Origin: Candidatus Poribacteria bacterium
Lineage (GTDB): Bacteria; Poribacteria; WGA-4E; WGA-3G
NCBI GenBank assembly: GCA_028820635.1
Contig: JAPPIG010000084.1
Location: 124,001-188,000 of the forward strand
DNA length: 64,000 bases
Direction: 5' to 3'
Made by a program: the position numbers and the translations under genes. This document shows positions 10,121-19,055 of this stretch, one piece after another; position 1 is the stretch's first letter, and every line of letters starts with the position of its first letter. Under the pieces are notes generated by a model. The model ran no database searches, was not told where the DNA came from, and was given only the letters and a program-made list of their open reading frames with translations.

Positions 10121-12019
10121 ATGAACGATAAAGACAAGTTTAGCAACGATAAAGACAAGTTTGGCAAGACTGGCAGAAACCGGTACGATCATAAATCTAT
10201 TAGAAACGAAGATGAGTTGGAACTGGATGAAGATATTGAGGATGAGACAAGTTCTGACCATTCTCAGCGATTTATTGACTCGCACGAGAACCACTATGAT
10301 CGTAAGTCTTTTGAGGACGAAGATGAGTTGGAACTGGATGAAGATATTGAAGGAGAGGCAAGTTCTGGCTATTCCTTGCGGCTAATCCACCACATCATCT
10401 CGGAAACCCCAGTGGAAGACCGACGGCGACGTTGGTTGAATGAATTACGCCGCTCTATCATCAATGATGAAGGCGAATTCCGCCAAAGAGTCCGTGCCAT
10501 TGAGCAGGAAGCGGTCCGTATACACACTGAGATGGAAGAACAAATTGAAAAGTTAACAGCACCAGCAAACCGCATTGGAACGCTTCTCGCTATCCCCGAA
10601 GACGACACTGCACGCGTCACTGTTGGCGGTTCCGAATATTATGCTAATATTGACCCGCAATTAGAAACACAAAACCTGAAAAAAGGGATGAGCGTCCTCC
10701 TAAACGAGGCTTTTGTCGTTGTTGGGGAACTTGGCTATACTGAATCAGGTCCAATTGCCAAAATTGCAGATGTACTACCCGATGGTAGGCTCCGCGTTGG
10801 GTCTGAACCGAGCCTTCAATCTGTTATTATAGAACGTGCTTCCGATTTAGTGGATGTCAAACTAAAGTCCGGGGACGAGGTCCGCCTTGATGCAAGTTTA
10901 AAAGTTGCCATTGAACGGATCGCCTCAAAAGAACAGAAAGACTATGCGCTTGAAGCAGTACCACAAATTCCATGGGCGAAAGTTGGCGGACTTGATGAAA
11001 CGATTCAACGGATTAAGGATACTATTGAGCAACCGATTCTGCATCCTGAACTATTTAAAAAGTTTCAGTATACTGTGCCAAAAGGATTTCTCCTCCACGG
11101 TCCTCCCGGTTGTGGAAAAACGCTTATTGGAAAAGCAACAGCGTACAACTTAACCGAGCGCCTCAAAACAGAAACTGGCGAAGAAATTGAAGGCACTTTC
11201 CTCCATATTAAGGGCCCCGAAATCCTGAATATGTGGCTCGGTGAGTCAGAGCGAAAGGTCAGAGAAATTTTTCAGATGGCTCGCGAAAAACGCGATGAAG
11301 GTAAACTCGCATTTGTTTTTATTGACGAAGCAGAATCCATTTTGGGTACCCGCCGTGCTATGCGCTCACACAGCATTTCTAACACACTTGTACCAATGTT
11401 CTGCGCAGAAATGGACGGTATTGAACCGTTGCAAGAGGTCGTTATCATTTTAGCAACTAACCGTCCGGACTTAATTGATCCAGCGATCCTTCGCCCCGGA
11501 CGAATCGATAGAAAAATTAAAGTGACTCGTCCGAATAAAGAAGCTGCCAAAGATATTTTCAGTATCTACCTAACCCCGGATCTTCCTATTGAAATGGAAG
11601 ATGGTGAGACTGCAGACAAAAAGGTCATTGATAACCTGATAGAACAAGTCATTGATGAAATGTATCGCGAATCAACAGAAAATAGATTCCTTGAAGTTGC
11701 ACTTCGCAGTGGTAGGCGCGACATTCTCTATCGTGGTCATCTCTGTAGCGGTGCGATCATTGAGTCTATTGTTCAGAGGGCGAAAGAATCTGCGATGAAA
11801 CGCGCCATTGCTGACCCGAATACGGAGACCGGCATCTCCTTAGACGACCTTTTAGATGCGCTCAATGCTGAATATAGCGAAAATGATATTTTCCCGCCTA
11901 CCGAGGCTACTGAGGATTGGCTCAAACTTCTTGACTACGATCCTGTGAATGTTGTCAAAGTCACACCTATTCAGTCTGAAAAGAAAGAGTCTCGAAAAAC
12001 ACCGAGTCCGGTGATTTAG
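10121..12019 (+). CDS. Proteasome-activating AAA ATPase (ARC/Mpa family)
   Basis: This ring ATPase recognises Pup-type tags, unfolds the substrate and feeds it to the 20S core. I start at 10121 (MNDKDKF) because GAGGAG lies 11 bases upstream, giving 632 aa. Residues 1-90 are a very acidic, internally duplicated extension (DELELDEDIE twice). A coiled-coil stretch, OB-type domains and the AAA module follow: Walker A GPPGCGKT at 327-334, Walker B FVFIDEAES, sensor 1 LATNRPD, and the arginine-finger region ILRPGRIDRKI. The C terminus reads KTPSPVI, without the QYL/HbYX-like docking tail known from Mpa and archaeal PAN. First gene of the operon; dop follows after 62 bases. Confidence 0.93.
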   Translation: MNDKDKFSNDKDKFGKTGRNRYDHKSIRNEDELELDEDIEDETSSDHSQRFIDSHENHYDRKSFEDEDELELDEDIEGEASSGYSLRLIHHIISETPVEDRRRRWLNELRRSIINDEGEFRQRVRAIEQEAVRIHTEMEEQIEKLTAPANRIGTLLAIPEDDTARVTVGGSEYYANIDPQLETQNLKKGMSVLLNEAFVVVGELGYTESGPIAKIADVLPDGRLRVGSEPSLQSVIIERASDLVDVKLKSGDEVRLDASLKVAIERIASKEQKDYALEAVPQIPWAKVGGLDETIQRIKDTIEQPILHPELFKKFQYTVPKGFLLHGPPGCGKTLIGKATAYNLTERLKTETGEEIEGTFLHIKGPEILNMWLGESERKVREIFQMAREKRDEGKLAFVFIDEAESILGTRRAMRSHSISNTLVPMFCAEMDGIEPLQEVVIILATNRPDLIDPAILRPGRIDRKIKVTRPNKEAAKDIFSIYLTPDLPIEMEDGETADKKVIDNLIEQVIDEMYRESTENRFLEVALRSGRRDILYRGHLCSGAIIESIVQRAKESAMKRAIADPNTETGISLDDLLDALNAEYSENDIFPPTEATEDWLKLLDYDPVNVVKVTPIQSEKKESRKTPSPVI

Positions 12020-12081
12020 TTCTCTACCTTTTATCGTGGAGTTCAACACATATACTGTCTGGATATAATAGAAAGTAAATA

Positions 12082-13599
12082 ATGCACAGACTTTTTGGAA
12101 TCGAAACCGAATACGGTATCACACTTGAAAGTGCTGAACAGATTGATCCCGTTAAGGAATCCATAGAGCTTATAAAAAATTATCGGCGCGATCCGTTCTT
12201 GCCTCTCTGGGATTATGATGGTGAAGATCCGTTTCGAGATGAACGCGGTTTTCGAGCAAAGCAGCTTAATAACCATCCTGATGAAGTGGAGGAAGAAAAA
12301 AAGGACAAGGAGCGGTTTGCGAAGGAACCGGGTCGTTCCTTCCGCGAGATTAAGAGCGACCGTATCCTTATCAATGGTGCGCGACTTTACAACGACCACG
12401 CACATCCAGAATATTCAACACCGGAGTGTCAGAACCTTTTTGACCTCGTCGCACACGATAAAGCAGGGGAACGGATCCTCCAAAAATGTGCTGAAAGCCG
12501 TAGTCAAGAGCTTGGTGAACGCGTTATCTTGTATAAAAACAATACCGATTTTTACGGACATAGTTACGGGTGCCATGACAACTATCTGATGGATCGTGAA
12601 GTGCCTTTTGATTACCTCAAAACTTGCATCCTTCCGTTTTTCGTTACAAGACAAATTTTCGCTGGAGCGGGCAAGATAGGTATTGAAACCGAAGCAGGAC
12701 TCGCAACACCCGGGCATTTCCAACTCACGCAACGTGCAGACTTCTTTCACGTTGAAGCGAGTGTGGATACGATGCACAAACGTCCTATCGTCAACACTCG
12801 AGATGAACCGCACGCTGATCCTGCTAAGTATCGCAGACTTCACGGAATCGTCGGTGACGCAAATATGTCCGGGTACGCAACGGCGCTCAAGATCGGAACA
12901 ACAGCGCTTGTGATTGATCTAATTGAACAACGACTCATACCTAAAACGCTTGCAATCGCGAATCCAATTGATACTATCAAGACGATTTCGCACGACCAGA
13001 CGTATCGATGGATGCTACAGAAAGTTGATGGAAAAATGATCAGTGCTATTGATCATCAACGCGAGTATCTTACGCTCGCTCAAAAACATCTCGCAAACCA
13101 AAATAGTAACACTGATTGGGTCTTGATACATTGGGAAGAAACACTTGACGCACTTGAAAATGACCCGATGACACTTACTGATCGTATTGATTGGGTTGCT
13201 AAAAAATGGTTGCTGGAAACCTTTGTTGAATCGGAAAATATTGAGTGGGACGACCCTTGGCTACAGAGTATTGATTTAGAATACCATAACATTAACCTTG
13301 AAGAGGGGTTATTCTACGGATTACAGATGCAACAGGTTGTAACGGATGAACAGATCCATACCGCTATGCACACACCCCCACTGAACACACGTGCTTATTT
13401 CCGTGGCAAATCGCTCAACAAGTTCGAAGACGCCATCAAAACTGTCCAATGGGACAGTATTACTTTCGATATTAAAGGCAAACCTGTTACTGTTAATATG
13501 AACTCGCTTGCAAACCCTGAACTTGCACGAAAATATAATGAAGCACTTGACCTATCACCTAACCCGCAAACCCTCGTTGAGAAACTTGGTTTACAATAA
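12082..13599 (+). CDS. dop: Dop, Pup deamidase/depupylase
   Basis: Dop belongs to the carboxylate-amine ligase-like fold shared with PafA. It hydrolyses the isopeptide bond between Pup and substrate lysines, and in species with Pup-Gln it deamidates the tag. The 505-aa length is normal. It is Dop rather than PafA because of the long Dop-loop region (WDYDGEDPFRDERGF) before INGARLYNDHAHPEYSTPEC; the Asp in YNDH matches the catalytic aspartate. Other shared motifs: YKNNTD, YGCHDNYL, RPIVNTRDEPHADPAKYRRLH and VGDANMS. Since the tag gene here already ends in Glu, depupylation is its likely main role. It sits between the ATPase and the tag gene. Confidence 0.93.
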   Translation: MHRLFGIETEYGITLESAEQIDPVKESIELIKNYRRDPFLPLWDYDGEDPFRDERGFRAKQLNNHPDEVEEEKKDKERFAKEPGRSFREIKSDRILINGARLYNDHAHPEYSTPECQNLFDLVAHDKAGERILQKCAESRSQELGERVILYKNNTDFYGHSYGCHDNYLMDREVPFDYLKTCILPFFVTRQIFAGAGKIGIETEAGLATPGHFQLTQRADFFHVEASVDTMHKRPIVNTRDEPHADPAKYRRLHGIVGDANMSGYATALKIGTTALVIDLIEQRLIPKTLAIANPIDTIKTISHDQTYRWMLQKVDGKMISAIDHQREYLTLAQKHLANQNSNTDWVLIHWEETLDALENDPMTLTDRIDWVAKKWLLETFVESENIEWDDPWLQSIDLEYHNINLEEGLFYGLQMQQVVTDEQIHTAMHTPPLNTRAYFRGKSLNKFEDAIKTVQWDSITFDIKGKPVTVNMNSLANPELARKYNEALDLSPNPQTLVEKLGLQ

Positions 13600-13664
13600 T
13601 CCTACTTGTGGAAACGATGTAATTCAGAAACTACTTCCACAAGCAAATTAAGGAGAATATTCTA

Positions 13665-13862
13665 ATGAAAGACAAGATTGCCTACTTCCCTGAACGCAAG
13701 CAAAGACCAGTCAAGCCGGTGGAACCCGGCGATGGTGGAGACGATAGCAACGCTCCTAAACGCCCCGATGTTAATAGACCAGATACACAAGAACTTCTCA
13801 AACGGATGCGCCGTGTAGACAAAGACCAATCCCGGCGATACCGTCAAAGAACGGGGGAATAA
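13665..13862 (+). CDS. Pup-like protein tag, UBact type, ending RTGE
   Basis: A 65-aa, highly charged, probably disordered protein lying between dop and prcB, the expected place for the tag. The C-terminal half (TQELLKRMRRVDKDQSRRYR) should form the helix that binds the ATPase coiled coil. The end is RTGE, not GGQ as in mycobacterial Pup. R-[ST]-G-E/Q is the ending I recall for the UBact group of Pup homologues in Gram-negative phyla. A C-terminal Glu means PafA can use it without deamidation. The ATG has AAGGAGA upstream. The TAA stop overlaps the prcB start by one base (TAATG), so the two are probably translationally coupled. Confidence 0.92.
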   Translation: MKDKIAYFPERKQRPVKPVEPGDGGDDSNAPKRPDVNRPDTQELLKRMRRVDKDQSRRYRQRTGE

Positions 13863-14704
13863 TGAACCATAAAGGCGACTTTCTCAGCCTTTTAAAACAC
13901 AAGGACACCTTGCAAGTTGATGGTGAAACGTCTCGTGAACCTAATACGAAAGCGTTAATTCACGATGCTTTTCAGCTACCATCACAGGAAAAAGCAACCT
14001 ACGGTACAACATTAGAAATTCCGGAAGCCACGACGGTTGTCGCGATGCGTTACAATGAAGGCATTATCATCGCAGGTGACAGGCGCGCAACCGCTGGCAC
14101 TGCCGTTGTTCATGACCGTGCTGAGAAAGTCCTTCCGATTGATACACATTCTGTTCTCGCCATCTCTGGCGCACCAGCAATGGCTTATGAGATCGCGCGC
14201 GTCTTAAAACACTCGTTCCAATATTTTCGGCGTAGCCAACTCCAAGAACTCAGTGTTGAAGGAAAGCTGCGGACGCTTTCACGGCTTATTCGTGAAAACC
14301 TCCCCATGGCAATGCAAGGCATTGGTGCGGTGATTCCTATCTTTGCTTTGTACGCGCCACAAACTGACGAATCGAAGAACGGTGGTAAAATCTACTTTTA
14401 TGATGCACTCGGTGCGCATTTTGAAAACGTGGATTTCGCAACGACGGGTTCTGGTTCAATATGGATCCGTGGGGTGCTACGTTATCTTGACCGATGGGGT
14501 GAAACCCAATTAGAGAATATGGATCAACAACAAGCAACCGTCACTATTTTAAGATTGCTTGACACAGCAAGTGAATACGATGCAGCCACCAGCGGATACA
14601 ACGCAAAAGCCGAGATTTTTCCCACTCTCAAAACTATTACGCGACAAGGAATAGAAACACTTTCTGACCAATACTTAGCAGAATGTTACGCGGAGGTTAC
14701 TTAA
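13862..14704 (+). CDS. prcB: 20S proteasome beta subunit (catalytic)
   Basis: This N-terminal-nucleophile threonine protease subunit forms the inner rings of the 20S core. It is 280 aa with a ~56-residue propeptide. Aligned to the family, the mature chain should begin at T57 (TTVVAMRY). That places the catalytic Asp at mature 17 (AGDRR) and Lys at 33 (AEKVL), exactly as in known beta subunits. The residue before the cut is Ala, whereas actinobacterial PrcB has Gly. A second GTT eight residues earlier is a decoy, since Asp17 and Lys33 would not fit. Other family marks: GSGS, the AAMQG-like AMQGIGAV, and YDAATSG. It overlaps pup and prcA by one base each. Confidence 0.95.
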   Translation: MNHKGDFLSLLKHKDTLQVDGETSREPNTKALIHDAFQLPSQEKATYGTTLEIPEATTVVAMRYNEGIIIAGDRRATAGTAVVHDRAEKVLPIDTHSVLAISGAPAMAYEIARVLKHSFQYFRRSQLQELSVEGKLRTLSRLIRENLPMAMQGIGAVIPIFALYAPQTDESKNGGKIYFYDALGAHFENVDFATTGSGSIWIRGVLRYLDRWGETQLENMDQQQATVTILRLLDTASEYDAATSGYNAKAEIFPTLKTITRQGIETLSDQYLAECYAEVT

Positions 14705-15474
14705 TGCGCGATCTGCCGTATCGTTGGATTGAAGCAATTCAGGACCGACGCGATTATATAGAAGACCAACTCAGACTCGGAAGTCCCGTCGTTGGACTAC
14801 CGTATACACAAGGCAGCCTCCTATTGACCGTGAGTAAGGGGGCACAAAAGATTTTTGAAGTTCATGATAGAATTGCACTTTCCGCTATTGGACATCCTGC
14901 TGACATTGAACGCCTTCGAATGCTTGTAACAGATACTGCAAGCGTTCAAGCCTTTCAAAGTGCTACTGAAGATGTAAACCTCCACCGATTAACCCATTAT
15001 GTTTTAGCGCATACCTTCAAACAAGCGTTTGAGGCAATAGTCGGTGAGGCATACATTATAAAAATGCTTCTCGTTGAAATCGGAAATGGAGATGCCGCAA
15101 CGCAATTTACACATATAAACTACGATGGCAACGTTAAAGTACAACAAGAAGCAGCAGTAATTGGCGGCACCACAGAAATTGAAGACGCAATGCAAAACTA
15201 CCTTGCATCCGAACAAAACGATGCGAAACCGGATCTCCCCACTGCACTTCACTTAGCACTCAAAACATGGGCAGTTGGCAGAGAATTAAGCCAACGTTTT
15301 GAAGAGGCAGAAGACAATACAGAAGTAACAGACGAACAGATAGGCGAAATTATCAACACGGAATTAGAGAATGGAGAAATTGAGGTAGGTATACTGGATT
15401 TTACCCTATCTGGAGATACCAAATTTCGTCTCTTAACTCAGGATGAAATTCAGGCAGCACGCGAAACAAATTGA
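14704..15474 (+). CDS. prcA: 20S proteasome alpha subunit
   Basis: The alpha subunits form the outer gating rings of the 20S core and have no catalytic threonine. I start at MRDLPYRW (14704), which overlaps the prcB stop as TAATG and has GGAGG 8 bases upstream; the ORF-track start lies inside prcB. The protein is 256 aa. Alpha-type features are the N-terminal helix with Arg/Tyr, KIFEVHDRIALSAIGHPADIERLR (compare [24 protein letters not shown] in mycobacterial PrcA), HINYDGNV, and VIGGTTEIEDAM. The C terminus is acidic, then QAARETN. The coupled arrangement with prcB fits production of equal amounts of both rings. Confidence 0.93.
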   Translation: MRDLPYRWIEAIQDRRDYIEDQLRLGSPVVGLPYTQGSLLLTVSKGAQKIFEVHDRIALSAIGHPADIERLRMLVTDTASVQAFQSATEDVNLHRLTHYVLAHTFKQAFEAIVGEAYIIKMLLVEIGNGDAATQFTHINYDGNVKVQQEAAVIGGTTEIEDAMQNYLASEQNDAKPDLPTALHLALKTWAVGRELSQRFEEAEDNTEVTDEQIGEIINTELENGEIEVGILDFTLSGDTKFRLLTQDEIQAARETN

Positions 15475-15491
15475 CATAAAAAAACAGGTTT

Positions 15492-15530
15492 TTAACTGAC
15501 AACCGATTGCTGATAGCCGAAAGCCACTGA
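15492..15530. repeat. Dispersed TTAACTGACAACCGA repeat, copy 1
   Basis: TTAACTGACAACCGATTGCTGATAGCCGAAAGCC-like sequence between prcA and pafA. The first 15 bases recur exactly at 22691, also just upstream of a gene, and a diverged copy is near 59884. Confidence 0.5.
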
Positions 15531-15541
15531 AGGAACAAACC

Positions 15542-17002
15542 GTGACACACAGAATAATGGGAATCGAGACCGAATTCGGATGCATGATTCAGTCTGAGAC
15601 GATACAAACACAACGTGTCAAAGTTTCACCTGAAGGTGTCGCTGCGCGCGTCAGAGACTATGTTTTCAAAACACTTGAACTCGGCATCCCCGATCTCCAC
15701 TATCGCGATTGGGGTGAACCACCCGGCAACGGTGGTTTCCTCTTCAACGGCGGCAGACTCTACATAGACATGGGGCATCTTGAGTATGCTACACCGGAAT
15801 GTGCAAATCTCTTTGACCTCATCGCGTATGATAAAGCCATTGAACATATTATCACTGCGATTTTACGGGATACTGGTCTTTCCACACACGTCGCCTTCTA
15901 TAAAAACAACATAGACCATTTCACAGGTGCAACTTTCGGATGCCATGAGAACTTTCAAGCCCGTCGTGATGTTCCCTTCTATAGAATTGTCATTCCTACT
16001 TTGCTCCCCTTCTTTGTAACGCGACAAATATACGCGGGTGCCGGCAGAGTCGGTGGATACGATGATATTCTTGAATTCGGAGATGGACAATACAGCGTTG
16101 ACGATTTTCACGGATACCAAATTTCTCAACGGGCGGACCACATCGTCACTGAGATCTATGAATGGATTCAATTTAGCCGAGCAATAATCAATACTCGTGA
16201 TGAACCCCTCAGCGACTATACGAAATACCGTAGACTTCATCTCCTTGTCGGCGATTCAAACATGTCGGAGTATGCGACCGCACTTAAAGTTGGGACAACT
16301 GCACTCATTCTTGACGCTATTGAGCGGCACTATGAAATCCATGGTGAAAAACTTCCGATCCCCAATCTTGACCTTGCAGACCCTATTGCTGCAATCAGAC
16401 ATATCTCACGAGATACTTCCCTCAGATGGGAGGTTGATTTACAGAACGGTAGTACTGTTTCTGCAATTGACATTCAACGCGAATATCTCAACTTCGTCCA
16501 GAAGGTGTTAACAGAGCTTGATGAAACCGCTGAGTGGATCCTCACCGAATGGGAAACTGTACTCAACGAATTGGAAACAGATTGGACACTGCTCACGACG
16601 AGGCTTGATTGGGCGGCAAAAAAATGGTTTCTTGATGCCTTAGTCGCCGAAGAGAAGTTGACGTGGGATGATCCATGGCTCAAAAGCCTCGATTTAGAAT
16701 ACCACAATATTGACCCTGAAAACGGTATCTTTTACGCACTGGAAAGCGAAGGGTGTATGAGACGGGTTATCACAGACCAACAAATTAGCGATGCCATCAG
16801 TAACGCACCTTGCAACACACGCGCGAGAGTTCGCGGGTATCTCATGCGGAACCTTAAAAAACAGAAAATGCCGTGTATTGTTGATTGGCACCACATCTAT
16901 GCGGGACAAACCGAATGTTATGAGATGAAAGAACCCCTCGACATAAGTATACCTAAAGCGCAAAAATGGCTTAAAATCCTTAAACTTCGGCAAAGAATGT
17001 AG
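15542..17002 (+). CDS. pafA: PafA, Pup-protein ligase
   Basis: PafA phosphorylates the C-terminal Glu of the tag with ATP and joins it to substrate lysines. The 486-aa protein starts with GTG (MTHRIMGIETEFG), with AAGGA about 8 bases upstream; IMGIETEFG is the PafA N terminus. Unlike Dop it has no long loop before FNGGRLYIDMGHLEYATPEC, whose Asp matches the catalytic base. YKNNID, FGCHENF, PFFVTRQ, RAIINTRDEP and VGDSNMSEYATALKVGT are family motifs. It is about 35% similar by eye to the dop product upstream. It is the last gene of the operon, separated from prcA by a 67-base spacer that holds a dispersed repeat. Confidence 0.94.
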   Translation: MTHRIMGIETEFGCMIQSETIQTQRVKVSPEGVAARVRDYVFKTLELGIPDLHYRDWGEPPGNGGFLFNGGRLYIDMGHLEYATPECANLFDLIAYDKAIEHIITAILRDTGLSTHVAFYKNNIDHFTGATFGCHENFQARRDVPFYRIVIPTLLPFFVTRQIYAGAGRVGGYDDILEFGDGQYSVDDFHGYQISQRADHIVTEIYEWIQFSRAIINTRDEPLSDYTKYRRLHLLVGDSNMSEYATALKVGTTALILDAIERHYEIHGEKLPIPNLDLADPIAAIRHISRDTSLRWEVDLQNGSTVSAIDIQREYLNFVQKVLTELDETAEWILTEWETVLNELETDWTLLTTRLDWAAKKWFLDALVAEEKLTWDDPWLKSLDLEYHNIDPENGIFYALESEGCMRRVITDQQISDAISNAPCNTRARVRGYLMRNLKKQKMPCIVDWHHIYAGQTECYEMKEPLDISIPKAQKWLKILKLRQRM

Positions 17003-17708
17003 AGGATTCTTACAAACAGCTTAATTGGCACTGTTATCATTTGGATGGGAGTGTAAAGTTTTGTACTAACTTCCCATACACTATTGTAGGTCGGCATCTC
17101 TGTACCCAGGGTGATTGATGTAACGATGGCGGGCACAAATACCTAGCACTACAATAGTGAATCTGACAATCCCTCCTAAATCTATTGCGAATATATTGGA
17201 TATCTATTGTTTCAAACTCAAAATCCCTTCCAGCACGCGCACATCATACTTATACTATAAGTATGAAAATAAACAACACACATCCGCACCCAAAAAGCGT
17301 AAGGTAGAAAAACATGACAGCTAAACAGAACCCTCAATATTAAGCAAGACTCAACTATCCTGAGATAGGGGAAACTATACAAATACATAGATGAATTAAG
17401 CAAACGCATCAAGGAAAAAGATAAACTTATGAACAAACAATCAAAACGAAAAAAGTTCCAGAAAAACACTCATAAACTTTAGATGGAGATTGGGCTAATC
17501 GCCATAATCTAAAATATACCAGATAGTATAAAAATTCATGCCAGACGGTATAAAATTCAAGGAGGAATAACAAAGGAACAGATACTTTTGCACAAAGACT
17601 TTACACCCTACACAAATTAAGTTGTAATTTTAGTCTCACTTTGGTAAACTATACATATAGGAAACAAAATATAGAGCAAGAATCGCTGGATAAAAGAGGG
17701 AATTAAAA
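17003..17708. other. 706-base spacer with repeat ends, a palindrome and possible gene remnant
   Basis: No intact gene seen. Contents: a single MITE-like end TGGGAGTGTAAAGTTTTGTAC (17046-17066); an 11-bp inverted repeat CACTATTGTAG/CTACAATAGTG (17079-17089, 17149-17159); a 23-bp palindrome TCATACTTATA-C-TATAAGTATGA (17244-17266); an open stretch at about 17369-17482 that would encode a lysine-rich helix (KYIDELSKRIKEKDKLMNK) but has no start; and an imperfect 22-base tandem repeat CCAGATAGTATAAAAATTCATG (17519-17561). This looks like decayed sequence. Confidence 0.5.
17622..17650 (+). promoter_or_regulatory. Promoter candidate for the S8 protease gene
   Basis: TTGTAA, 17 bases, TAAACT, about 60 bases before the start at 17709. 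The GGTAAACT core also occurs upstream of the proteasome operon. Confidence 0.45.
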
Positions 17709-19055
17709 ATGCATAGTTTTATTGCGTTACGCAAAAAATCGAACGTTCAGGCAATGAGTTCTGATAGCACCTTAACAACCGAGGATAAACCAGAACAACA
17801 AAACAACGATAAATTATTCTCAAAATTTGCTAACGCATTAACCCAGAAAATTACTGACACACTAGCCCGATTGGGTTTTAAAGAAATCATACCAGAAGTG
17901 CCTCTTGAAGGGACACAGGAATCAGTGAGTGTACAGGAATCAAAAGATGAAAATGAATCGAATTTTATGCCTCTCAATAATCTAGGTGCTTTTGTTGTCA
18001 ATAGTCCAAACAAAAAGAAGATTGAAGAAGTTAAAGATTCGTTTGAAGAGTCAGATTATGATATTGTTAGCAATGTCCAGCTCTCTTTGTTGAAACCGAC
18101 ATATTCTAATAAAGTTTTAAGGCGTAGAATTCAGATACCTTGGACGAAGGAAAGCGGCATTTACCACGCGCACAGCCAAGGTGTTTTGGGAAAAGGTGTG
18201 TTAGTCGGAGTCCTTGATACTGGTTGTGATACAGATCATATTCAATTTCGTCGAAAGCAAATTGATTTTCGCTATGTACCACTTCAATACAAATCTAAAC
18301 AACCACGTGACGTGCGCGGGTTTGACGTGGATGGGCATGGAACACACGTTTGCGGTATAATTGCGGGAGAACACATCGGAATTGCGCCAGCTGCAGAACT
18401 TATGGTTGCTTCAGTCATTGAAAGCGAAACATATCAGACAAGCTTGTCACGCATTAGCATTGCTTTAGACTGGATGCTTTCTCAGTCCGGGAGTATAAAG
18501 AATCGTAGCAAACCTTTTATTTTAAATATGTCTTTTGGGTTTGTACCAGAACATATCCCTAAGAATGATCGAGATGCCTTGATGACTGGTTTCCGTGATC
18601 TTATTTCAACTTTAGTCGAAAATTTTGATGTTTTACCTATAGTTGCTATTGGCAATGACGGTCCCGGAAATATGCGGGCCCCTGGATATTTTGCGGAAAC
18701 CCTATCAGTTGGTGCAGTTGGTTTTGATCATAAACCTGCCCCGTTCAGTGGTGGAGGTTTATCACCTATTGAAAGACAAATTCAACCCAATATTGTAGGT
18801 TACGGTATTGATATTTTTTCAAGTTTAGAACGTGAAAAAAACAATAGAAGTTTATACAAGTATATGAGCGGCACGAGTATGGCTACCCCTTATGTTGCTG
18901 GGATTGCTGCCCTTTATGCTTCTGCAGATACAAAGTTAAAGGGGGAGAAACTTCGGCAACATCTTCTCAACACAGCTCTTCCTCTCCAAGCATCCGCTGA
19001 CAGAGGCGGAGCAGGGCTTGCGAGGTACACAGAAGATGGGAATGAAAAATCGTAG
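17709..19055 (+). CDS. Subtilisin-like serine protease (S8 family)
   Basis: A 448-aa protein with the complete S8 triad: D170 (GVLDTGCDTDH), H210 (DGHGTHVCG) and S390 (GTSMATPYVAG), plus the oxyanion Asn in AIGNDGPG. The N terminus is polar with no signal peptide or membrane segment, so it is probably cytoplasmic, unlike most subtilisins. Residues ~85-135 (GAFVVNSPNKKKIEEVKDSF...) may be an I9-type intramolecular propeptide. The gene overlaps the next small gene, which encodes another propeptide-like domain. It lies 0.7 kb downstream of the proteasome operon on the same strand but has its own promoter candidate. Confidence 0.9.
   Translation: MHSFIALRKKSNVQAMSSDSTLTTEDKPEQQNNDKLFSKFANALTQKITDTLARLGFKEIIPEVPLEGTQESVSVQESKDENESNFMPLNNLGAFVVNSPNKKKIEEVKDSFEESDYDIVSNVQLSLLKPTYSNKVLRRRIQIPWTKESGIYHAHSQGVLGKGVLVGVLDTGCDTDHIQFRRKQIDFRYVPLQYKSKQPRDVRGFDVDGHGTHVCGIIAGEHIGIAPAAELMVASVIESETYQTSLSRISIALDWMLSQSGSIKNRSKPFILNMSFGFVPEHIPKNDRDALMTGFRDLISTLVENFDVLPIVAIGNDGPGNMRAPGYFAETLSVGAVGFDHKPAPFSGGGLSPIERQIQPNIVGYGIDIFSSLEREKNNRSLYKYMSGTSMATPYVAGIAALYASADTKLKGEKLRQHLLNTALPLQASADRGGAGLARYTEDGNEKS

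Noticed and set aside
17244-17266. Terminator for pafA
   Set aside because: The palindrome is 240 bases past the stop, AT-rich, and not followed by a T run.
19018-19041. TTG start for the I9-like protein
   Set aside because: It would overlap the protease by 38 bases with no clear RBS; an ATG lies at 19042.
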